From Chloroflexi bacterium RBG_16_56_11 (GTDB taxonomy: Bacteria; Chloroflexota; Dehalococcoidia; Dehalococcoidales; RBG-16-60-22): a stretch of DNA of 64,000 nucleotides. The position numbers and the translations under genes were made by a program. Of the stretch, positions 48,583 through 55,016 are shown piece by piece (position 1 is the stretch's first letter; each line of letters begins with the position of its first letter). The stretch is taken from NCBI GenBank assembly GCA_001796865.1, contig MGNQ01000051.1, positions 65,103 through 129,102 on the forward strand, written 5' to 3'. The notes beneath the pieces are model-generated. The model saw only the letters and a list, made by a program, of their open reading frames with translations, made no database searches and was not told the origin of the DNA.

Positions 48583-49332
48583 TCATCCGCTGGCCATGCC
48601 GCCGTCGACGCTGAGGACCTGGCCAGTGATGTAACGGGCCTCCTCAGAGGCGAAGAACGCCACTGCTTCGGCGACATCGCGCGGAGTGCCGGCGTATCCG
48701 ACCGGTATGCGCTTGAGAAGCTCCTGCGACTGTTTTTCGTCGAGCTTCTGCGTCATCCTGGTATCGATATACCCGGGGGCGATGGCGTTGGCGGTGATGC
48801 CTCTCGAGGCCACCTCTTTCGCGATGGAGCGGGTGAAGGCGATGACGCCCGCTTTGGCCGAGGCATAGTTGGCCTGGCCGGCGTTACCGATGATACCGAC
48901 GACGCTGGCGATGCTGACAATACGGCCGGAGCGCTGCTTGAGCATGTGCCTGACGACCGCCCGGGTACAGAGAAAAACGCTCTTAAGGTCGATGTTCAGG
49001 ACGGTATCCCACTCTTCGTCGGACATACGCATAACGAGCTGGTCGCGGGTAACTCCGGCGTTATTGACCAGGATATCGACGCGGCCGAACTGGCTGATGA
49101 CGGTCTCGACGAGGCGGTTGACATCCGCCGCCGAGCTCACATCGGCCGTAACGGCGAGACTCTGCCGCCCCAGTGACTTAATTTCCGCCGCCGTGCCTTC
49201 GAGGGCCTCGGCGGCGGACGGGATATCGTTGACGACGACACTGGCACCGACCTCGGCCAGCTTCAAAGCGATGGCCCGGCCGATGCCCCGGGCGCTGCCG
49301 GTAACGATAGCTACTTTATTCGTGAGGTCCAT
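48583..49332 (-). CDS. fabG: 3-oxoacyl-[acyl-carrier-protein] reductase
   Basis: 249 residues. NADPH-dependent reduction of 3-oxoacyl-ACP in fatty acid synthesis. VTGSARGIGRAIALKL at 9-24, VNNAGVTRDQLVMRM, the Ser of VSIASVVGIIGNAGQ, and the YASAKAG catalytic YxxxK near 155. The C-terminus GYAGTPRDVAEAVAFFASEE and ITGQVLSVDGGM matches FabG closely. AGGAGG lies seven bases before the ATG at 49332. It follows fabD, separated by a repeat element. Confidence 0.93.
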   Translation of the reverse strand: MDLTNKVAIVTGSARGIGRAIALKLAEVGASVVVNDIPSAAEALEGTAAEIKSLGRQSLAVTADVSSAADVNRLVETVISQFGRVDILVNNAGVTRDQLVMRMSDEEWDTVLNIDLKSVFLCTRAVVRHMLKQRSGRIVSIASVVGIIGNAGQANYASAKAGVIAFTRSIAKEVASRGITANAIAPGYIDTRMTQKLDEKQSQELLKRIPVGYAGTPRDVAEAVAFFASEEARYITGQVLSVDGGMASG

Positions 49333-49425
49333 ATTCCTACCTCCTGGGTACCTTTCTTTACCTCACCCCCTGTCCCCCATCCTTAAAGGAAGAGGTGGAA
49401 GGACGAACAGAGGTGTCCGAAAATT

Positions 49426-49515
49426 GTCATTCTGAGGGAACTCCGACTTGTCGGAGCGACCGAAGAATCCGTTCCCCCCAAGCGAAACCGGATTCTTCGC
49501 TACGCTCAGCATGAC
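49426..49515. repeat. Palindromic intergenic repeat, GTCATTCTGAG family
   Basis: Begins GTCATTCTGAG and ends CTCAGCATGAC, with inner GAAGAATCCG / CGGATTCTTC. About 90 bp between fabD and fabG. Relatives at 60204-60273 and 60831-60943, half copies near 30031 and 51431. Confidence 0.8.
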
Positions 49516-49551
49516 AACTTGTTGCTTTCTCTCATGGTTCAGGGGGATAGA

Positions 49552-50481
49552 TTACCTGAAACTTCTTATCGCCTCAAGGTCGCTTATGTTTATGGTCTTG
49601 ACTTCTTTGTTGATACGCTTGATGAGGCCGGTGAGCACCCTGCCCGGCCCTATCTCGATGAAAGTGGCTACTCCGCGGCCGACCATGTATTCGATGGTAC
49701 GCTGCCACTGCACCGGGCTGGTGAGCTGGTCACGGAGCTCCGTCTTCACCTCTTCCGGGGTGGCAAGGGGTAAGGCGGTGACGTTGCCGATGACGGGAAT
49801 GGAGGGTCGCTCAAAACGGGTGGCGTTGATATAAGCGGACATGCCTTCCACCGCGGGTTTCATGAGAGGCGAGTGGAAGGCGCCGCTTACCTGAATGGGG
49901 ATAGCGCGGCTAGCCCCGGCCGCGGTTGCCAGAGCGATTGCCCGGGTGATGCTGTCAACGGCGCCGCTGATGACTATCTGTCCCGGCGAGTTGATATTCG
50001 CCATGACCGTGCCTGACTCGCGGCAGACTCCGGCCAGCCTGGCCTCATCCAGTCCGATGATGGCAGCCATGCCCCCCGGCCGCTTTTGCCCGGCCTCGTG
50101 CATCAGGCGGCCACGCTCGCGGGCGAGACGGACGGCGGTGGTAAAATCAAAAACACGGGCGACGGCCAGGGCGGTGTATTCACCAAGGCTATGCCCGGCC
50201 AAAAAAGTCGGAGAAGGTAATTTCGCCGCGGCGATTTCCCGGGCGGCCTCGAGACAGGCGAAGGCGGCGGTCACCAGGGCAGGCTGGGCGTTGATGGTCT
50301 GGCGGAGCTCTTCTTCCGGGCCTTCGAAGCAGAGCCTGGATATCGGAAATCCCAGGACCGCATCGGCACTTTCGAAGACGGCCCGGGCCGATTTTACGCT
50401 ATCAAAGAGGTCGCGGCACATGCCAACCGATTGGGAGCCCTGCCCGGGGAATATCCAGGACACCTCCATCATCCCGGTCAT
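49552..50481 (-). CDS. fabD: Malonyl-CoA:ACP transacylase
   Basis: 309 residues from ATG 50481. AGGAGG lies three bases before it, close for a ribosome site; an ATG 12 bases in (start MMEVSWIFPGQG) is an alternative. WIFPGQGSQSVGM opens the fold. The active Ser is in LAGHSLGEYTALAVA (GHSLG), and His in VSGAFHSPLMKPA. GRVLTGLIKRINKEV is the usual C-terminus. It loads malonyl groups onto ACP. Confidence 0.93.
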   Translation of the reverse strand: MTGMMEVSWIFPGQGSQSVGMCRDLFDSVKSARAVFESADAVLGFPISRLCFEGPEEELRQTINAQPALVTAAFACLEAAREIAAAKLPSPTFLAGHSLGEYTALAVARVFDFTTAVRLARERGRLMHEAGQKRPGGMAAIIGLDEARLAGVCRESGTVMANINSPGQIVISGAVDSITRAIALATAAGASRAIPIQVSGAFHSPLMKPAVEGMSAYINATRFERPSIPVIGNVTALPLATPEEVKTELRDQLTSPVQWQRTIEYMVGRGVATFIEIGPGRVLTGLIKRINKEVKTINISDLEAIRSFR

Positions 50482-50565
50482 CTGCCTCCTTAGAAACAAT
50501 TACATCCCAGCGGAGTTCCACGGGGACCGGCAACCAAAGCAACAGGGGGCTTTTCGGAATGAGCT

Positions 50566-50766
50566 TCAGGCGGCCGGCTTTTTCTTTTCTTCAATCTTGA
50601 CGACTTCCCGGCCGTTATAGGTGCCGCAGACCGGGCAGACATGATGGGGCAGCTTAGGGCTGTGACACTGGGGGCAGAGGACCATCGCCGGCGGCCTGAC
50701 GGCGGTATGGCTTAAACGGTTGGCGGCGCGCGATTTACTTTTCTTTCTCTTAGGTAAAGGTCCCAT
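50566..50766 (-). CDS. rpmF: 50S ribosomal protein L32
   Basis: 66 residues. MGPLPKRKKSKSRAANRLSH is the L32 N-terminus. Zinc ligands CPQCHSPKLPHHVCPVCG (CxxC...CxxC) mark the zinc-binding form. It follows yceD, as in many bacteria, and precedes fabD. The plsX and fabH genes often found between rpmF and fabD are missing here. Confidence 0.95.
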   Translation of the reverse strand: MGPLPKRKKSKSRAANRLSHTAVRPPAMVLCPQCHSPKLPHHVCPVCGTYNGREVVKIEEKKKPAA

Positions 50767-50803
50767 AAGATTACTCCATTCTCAGGCTATTTCCCTGCGG
50801 GGG

Positions 50804-51313
50804 CTATTGCAGTTTTGTCAGGGCCGACCAGCGGTGGTCAATCTCCGGTGCCGGGCAATCGCATTTCCCCTGGTTGAGGTTTTTCCCGCAGCTCTGGCAG
50901 ATCCCGGCGCAGTCCTCATCGCAAAGCTCCTTCATGGGGACGGACATCAGGGCATACTGGCGTACTGCCTCGGACAGGTCCAGGGTATGGTGCTCGTCGA
51001 TGGTAAAGGCGTGCGACTCTTCGGGCGGGGGCAGGGGCGTTCCGCTCAGTATATCCAGCGTGGGCAAGAACTCCTCTTCGAACCTTATCTCCAGCGGATA
51101 GCGGAACCGACACAGGCAGCGGCAACAGATGAGCGCCACCTCGGTCTTAAGCGAACAGGTGGCCAGGATGCTGCGGTCGGTGCGCAGCAGACGGCAATCG
51201 CCAGCGACGTTGTATTTATTGCCATCTCCGATGATATCGGCCGGTTCGTCGACCCGGTACTCGCGTGTCGCCCCGATGGACTCTTTGAGTAGCTGGGATA
51301 CATTTATCTGCAT
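50804..51313 (-). CDS. yceD: YceD/DUF177 family protein
   Basis: 169 residues. DUF177 proteins are encoded with rpmF in most bacteria; in plants a homologue takes part in 23S rRNA accumulation. VSQLLKESIGATREYRVDEP starts the protein, and the C-terminal Cys cluster CDEDCAGICQSCGKNLNQGK then CDCP is the family's metal-like motif. First gene of the leftward yceD-rpmF-fabD-fabG unit. No good ribosome site is visible before the ATG. Confidence 0.88.
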   Translation of the reverse strand: MQINVSQLLKESIGATREYRVDEPADIIGDGNKYNVAGDCRLLRTDRSILATCSLKTEVALICCRCLCRFRYPLEIRFEEEFLPTLDILSGTPLPPPEESHAFTIDEHHTLDLSEAVRQYALMSVPMKELCDEDCAGICQSCGKNLNQGKCDCPAPEIDHRWSALTKLQ

Positions 51314-51347
51314 GAAATCCGTGTCCCGTTACTGGATACAACCCTTA

Positions 51348-51377
51348 ATTATAAGGTAAAGGGCACGCCTGTGGCAA
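51348..51377 (-). promoter_or_regulatory. Predicted promoter of yceD-rpmF-fabD
   Basis: On the minus strand TTGCCA (51377-51372), an 18-base spacer and TATAAT (51353-51348). The start would lie near 51341, leaving a leader of under 30 bases to the yceD ATG. Confidence 0.55.
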
Positions 51378-51430
51378 GCTGGTCAGTGTTAAGGCCATCC
51401 CCGCAAAAGCGGGAATATGTGGGGAGGGGG

Positions 51431-51481
51431 CGGATTCTTCGCGGAGTTTACCCTGAGCGCAGCGTGAGGGCTCAGAATGAC
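51431..51481. repeat. Half copy of the GTCATTCTGAG family
   Basis: CGGATTCTTC at 51431 through GGGCTCAGAATGAC at 51481, the right half only. Just left of it, CCCCGCAAAAGCGGGAAT is another family fragment. Together these fill the gap between yceD and the small membrane protein. Confidence 0.6.
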
Positions 51482-51602
51482 ATTGATGGTGCCCTAGACT
51501 ACCTCCGGGGAACGATTGATTGTTCGATTTCAAAAACACCGTGGCCGGATACCTTTTCTCGATATCCGGCCACAGTGGTCACTGTTCTTTTTTACGGGTG
51601 AT

Positions 51603-51755
51603 TCAGGCTACTATTTTGGCAGCTTCGGCCTTCTTTTCTCTGGCCTGGCGGACGGCCCTGACCATGCCGCCGATATTCAGGTACCAGACAAAAGCAGCGG
51701 GGAAGAGGATTAAGGGAATCGCTACGGCGAGGGCTATAATTAACTCGGTCTGCAT
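51603..51755 (-). CDS. Small membrane protein (50 aa)
   Basis: ATG 51755 to TGA 51603, 50 residues: a single hydrophobic helix (IIALAVAIPLILFPAAFVWY at 6-25) and a basic amphipathic tail (MVRAVRQAREKKAEAAK). GGGAGG lies eight bases before the ATG. No family recognised. The 279-base stretch from 51756 to 52034 to its right holds nothing I can support. Confidence 0.6.
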   Translation of the reverse strand: MQTELIIALAVAIPLILFPAAFVWYLNIGGMVRAVRQAREKKAEAAKIVA

Positions 51756-52034
51756 TTTACTTTCCTCCCTTTTCTTATTTCCACTATTAGCTTAACATCC
51801 GCCTCGATAAACCTGCTTCCGCCTCGATACCTAATTCAACCTGCCGGAAACGCGTAATTTTCCAGCGATTCTCACGGCGGATTATGCTTAAGAATAACGG
51901 GGGAAATAAGTGGAAACACCTACAGGAAGCCCATCAGCTCGTAAAAAAACTGAAACACCAGCCCGATTAACCAGCGTCTCGCAACATAGCCCCGTGCGCC
52001 GGAAAGAGGCAATAGTTGTTTTGTCGGTAAAGAG

Positions 52035-52589
52035 TTATTGAATTACTAATCTGGAAGAATAGCTGATAGCTCGAAGAGAGTCCTTTACCGGCGAAAGGTC
52101 TTCCGACATTTTTTGAGCCTGTTCCAGCTTTTCCCTCGGGGCTTTGCTTTTCACGATATGGGTCACTCTAAACGTCTGGTACCCCGGCCGGACTTTTCCC
52201 GGCTCCGGTAGTCCCAGCATGCCCTGAGGGTCAAGGTCGCCCTCGACTTCGATTCTCAGGCTTTCGATTTTGATACCGAGGAGAGCGCCCGCGGCTGCCC
52301 AACCACCGCCAATGCAGTGACCCAGGGCCGAGGCCAGCAACTCAACTGCGGATGGCCCTTTATCAGTGCCGAGAAAATCCCTGGGATGGTCACCCTCAAC
52401 TTTAAAAGTCCTGGTGTGACTCAGCGTCGTGCCCCCGACCTTGAAATCTCTCACCTCCGCCACACAATTATAACCGCTTTTCCAGGTTGTGGCCGCATAA
52501 AACGTCGATTGGAAGGCGGCCGGGTTACTCCTGACATCATCGATCATTTTCTGAACGTTTTTCATTTCCAGACCATTTATTACTGCCAT
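52035..52589 (-). CDS. OsmC/Ohr family protein
   Basis: 184 residues. OsmC-like proteins reduce organic hydroperoxides with paired Cys. Here a single clear redox Cys region is LLASALGHCIGGGWA, the usual first active Cys, and a second Cys is in GYNCVAEVRDF, not at the classical second position. TFKVEGDHPRDFLGTDKGPS is the family's strand preceding the Cys helix. It may be a YhfA/SFO-type member with altered chemistry. Single-gene unit on the minus strand. Confidence 0.82.
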   Translation of the reverse strand: MAVINGLEMKNVQKMIDDVRSNPAAFQSTFYAATTWKSGYNCVAEVRDFKVGGTTLSHTRTFKVEGDHPRDFLGTDKGPSAVELLASALGHCIGGGWAAAGALLGIKIESLRIEVEGDLDPQGMLGLPEPGKVRPGYQTFRVTHIVKSKAPREKLEQAQKMSEDLSPVKDSLRAISYSSRLVIQ

Positions 52590-52728
52590 GTCACCATACC
52601 TCCCCGGGATTTATTATCAATTATAGAATAAACAGGATTAAATAGTTATCTCTTTTCCCAGGGGAAAATAACAAATCCATTACATTCAGCAGTTGAGGCC
52701 AGGAGGTGAGACAGGAGAAAAATAGATT

Positions 52729-52956
52729 TCAGGCTTTTTCCAGCTCTTCGACGGACACGTTCAGCTTAACACTTCCCGGCGCAGCCTCGCCGACCTGCCC
52801 GGGAGAAAAGAAGTACATCGTGTCGGGGCCCTCTTCCTCACGTCGGACCATGTATTTACGCGGCGTTCCTGTCCAGGTGTCCATGAAGATTTTTTCGACA
52901 TTACCGATGGGCCGGCCGTCTTTGTCCACCACAGATGTCCCGAACTCAATATCCAT
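52729..52956 (-). CDS. Small PRC-barrel-like protein
   Basis: 75 residues. GTSVVDKDGRPIGNVEKIFM is the pattern of a PRC-barrel strand pair (V.D..G..IG.V..I), and RKYMVRREEEGPDTMYFFSP continues it. Shorter than classical PRC domains. It sits 20 bases downstream of the Zn-dehydrogenase stop, so it may be the last gene of the aldolase-dehydrogenase unit. Role unknown. Confidence 0.6.
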   Translation of the reverse strand: MDIEFGTSVVDKDGRPIGNVEKIFMDTWTGTPRKYMVRREEEGPDTMYFFSPGQVGEAAPGSVKLNVSVEELEKA

Positions 52957-52976
52957 CTCTGCCTTCCTTTAACTAT

Positions 52977-54002
52977 CTACTTTTGCGGCTCGATGACCAC
53001 TTTAAGCGATTCTCCCGCCCCGGCGACGAGCTGAAAACCGAGGCCGGTCCCGGCGAGTCCCAGCCGGTGGGTAACCATCTCCCCGACCGGCAAGCGGCGG
53101 GCGTTAATGAGCTCCAGAGCGGCGGCATAGTCGGCCGGGCTTCCGGCATATGAAGTGGTCAAGGTAACATCATTACGCCAGAAAACATCGTTGACGGAAA
53201 GAGGCACCGTGACACCGGGGGAGGTGGGGGCGAAGAAAAGCACCGTCCCGCCCCGCTCGACGGCCGCCAGCGCCTTGACAAGGGCTGGCTCAGCCCCTGT
53301 GCAGACGATAACGAGGTCCGCCAGGTAACCTCCGTTAGCGTCACGGAGCCGGTCGACGTTGAACTCACCGGCGGTTATTGCCGTATCGGCCCCCAACTTT
53401 TGTGCCGTTTTCAGCCGGTAGTCATTGATATCCACGGCCAAGATGCGGCCGGCGCCGAGCGCGCGGGCCAGCATGATATGGAGCAGCCCGGAAACGCCGC
53501 TGCCAATGACCAGGACGCTTTGGCCCGGGCGCAGGGCGGCGCGCCTCTGTCCCCTCAGGACGCAGGCCAGCGGCTCGATAAAAGTAGCTTCCTCGTAAGT
53601 CAACCCGGCGGGGAGGGGAAAGACACCGCGGTCGACATTGATGGCGGGCAGGCGGACGTATTCAGCAAAACCGCCGGGGTCGAAGTTCGTCCGGCGCAGG
53701 GTCTCGCAGACGGTATGGTTTCCGGCCAGGCAGTAGCGGCAGGTATTGCAGGGCACGTGATGGGCGACGGCGACGCGGTCGCCAATCTTATATTTCACGC
53801 CCTCGCCCACCCCCGCGATTTCTCCGGCTATCTCATGTCCCAGGACCAGCGGGGCACGGCCGAGCCGGTACCACTCCATGACGTCACTGCCGCAGATGCC
53901 GCTGGCGATGACGCGGACCAGCACCTCGCCGGGGCCGATTGACGGCACCGGCCTCTCTTCGATACGTACATCCCGGTTGCTGTACCAGACGGCTACGCGC
54001 AT
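52977..54002 (-). CDS. Zinc-dependent alcohol/polyol dehydrogenase (MDR family)
   Basis: 341 residues from ATG 54002; the longer frame to 54074 lies inside the aldolase gene. Catalytic zinc: SGICGSDVMEW and GHEIAGEIAGVGEG. Structural zinc: CNTCRYCLAGNHTVC (four Cys). NAD-binding: SVLVIGSGVSGLLHI. Resembles sorbitol/threonine dehydrogenases. The aldolase gene ends one base upstream, so the two are co-expressed, and dehydrogenase plus aldolase suggests a sugar- or polyol-derived substrate. Confidence 0.88.
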   Translation of the reverse strand: MRVAVWYSNRDVRIEERPVPSIGPGEVLVRVIASGICGSDVMEWYRLGRAPLVLGHEIAGEIAGVGEGVKYKIGDRVAVAHHVPCNTCRYCLAGNHTVCETLRRTNFDPGGFAEYVRLPAINVDRGVFPLPAGLTYEEATFIEPLACVLRGQRRAALRPGQSVLVIGSGVSGLLHIMLARALGAGRILAVDINDYRLKTAQKLGADTAITAGEFNVDRLRDANGGYLADLVIVCTGAEPALVKALAAVERGGTVLFFAPTSPGVTVPLSVNDVFWRNDVTLTTSYAGSPADYAAALELINARRLPVGEMVTHRLGLAGTGLGFQLVAGAGESLKVVIEPQK

Positions 54003-54003
54003 A

Positions 54004-54807
54004 CTAACGCCCCTTGCCCGACTCTTTCTTCGTGGCATCGTAAATCTGCTGCGCCTTCTCCGGCGTGGCGTCATCGTGGATTATGGCGCGAATGGCCTTA
54101 ATCATGGCCACCGGGTGCTCGTTCTGCCAGATGTTCCGGCCCAGGTTCACGCCGATAGCGCCCTTCTGGATGCCATCATGGACGAACTGGAAGACCTGCA
54201 TCTCGGTCTCGGTCTGGGGGCCGCCCGCCATGACGACGGGCACGGGACATCCTTTCACCACCCTCTCGAAGCCTTCGCACCAGTAAGTCTTGACGATACG
54301 GGCGCCAAGCTCGGCGGTGATGCGGCAGGCCAGGGCCAGGTAGCGGGCATCCCGCTTTTCCATCTCCCTCCCCACCGCGGTGACGGCCATGACTGGGATG
54401 CCGTATTTTTCGCCTTCGTTGACGAGGCGGGACAGGTTGAGAAGCGAGTCTTTCTCATAGCTGGTGCCGATAAAGACGGAGAGACCCATGGCCGAGGCGT
54501 TGAGGCGGATGACCTCATCGATATCCGTGGTAATGCCCTCGTTGGCGAGGTCGGCCCCGACCATGCTGGTACCACCGGAGACGCGTAAAATAATCGGCTT
54601 GGCCCCGGACGGGTCAATACACGAGCGCAGGACGCCCCGGGTGACGAAGACGCCGTCCGCATACGGCATTATCGGCTCAAGAGTTTTACCCGGTTGCTCC
54701 AGCATGCGGGTGGGCCCCTGAAAATAACCGTGGTCGATGGGCATGAACAGACAGCGCCCATCCGACGGTATTAACCGGGCCAGACGGTTAGCCATTCCCC
54801 ATTCCAT
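54004..54807 (-). CDS. LsrF/DhnA-type class I aldolase
   Basis: 267 residues. EWGMANRLARLIPSDGRC and the MPIDHGYFQGPT motif match LsrF, the autoinducer-2 phospho-dione thiolase, more than plain fructose-bisphosphate aldolase. The Schiff-base Lys is probably K in ARIVKTYWCEGFE. VPVVMAGGPQTETEMQVFQF and GVNLGRNIWQNEHP complete the phosphate site. No other lsr gene is present, so AI-2 processing is not supported. Heptulosonate-type or FBP aldolase activity is the alternative. AGGAGG lies ten bases before the ATG. Confidence 0.85.
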   Translation of the reverse strand: MEWGMANRLARLIPSDGRCLFMPIDHGYFQGPTRMLEQPGKTLEPIMPYADGVFVTRGVLRSCIDPSGAKPIILRVSGGTSMVGADLANEGITTDIDEVIRLNASAMGLSVFIGTSYEKDSLLNLSRLVNEGEKYGIPVMAVTAVGREMEKRDARYLALACRITAELGARIVKTYWCEGFERVVKGCPVPVVMAGGPQTETEMQVFQFVHDGIQKGAIGVNLGRNIWQNEHPVAMIKAIRAIIHDDATPEKAQQIYDATKKESGKGR

Positions 54808-54937
54808 CGCCGGTCATCCTCCTAAAAGCAAACGTCATCTCTAATTTATGTGATGAAGGCGGCTTTGTCAAACGAGGTTCCTTTTATGAAATGGACTCCT
54901 ATAATGTGGCCAACCAACAGGGACGGCAATTGCGGGA

Positions 54938-54966
54938 TAGACAGGTAACAGCGGGTATGCCATAAT
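54938..54966 (+). promoter_or_regulatory. Predicted promoter of the TIR-SBP gene
   Basis: TAGACA at 54938-54943, a 17-base spacer and CATAAT at 54961-54966. The leader to the ATG at 55017 would be about 44 bases and ends in AAAGGGA. Confidence 0.5.
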
Positions 54967-55016
54967 ACTGGCCAGAATTCGCCTTGAGGTTAGATAGCGT
55001 AAAGGGATAGCCACGT

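Noticed and set aside
51884..51970. A 28-codon basic frame (MLKNNGGNKWKHLQEAHQLV...)
   Set aside because: Composition is similar to the other tiny basic proteins, but there is no ribosome-binding site or promoter and it is short enough to be chance.
54004..54807. Autoinducer-2 (lsr) system
   Set aside because: Only the LsrF-like aldolase is present; no LsrK, LsrG, LsrR or transporter genes are nearby.
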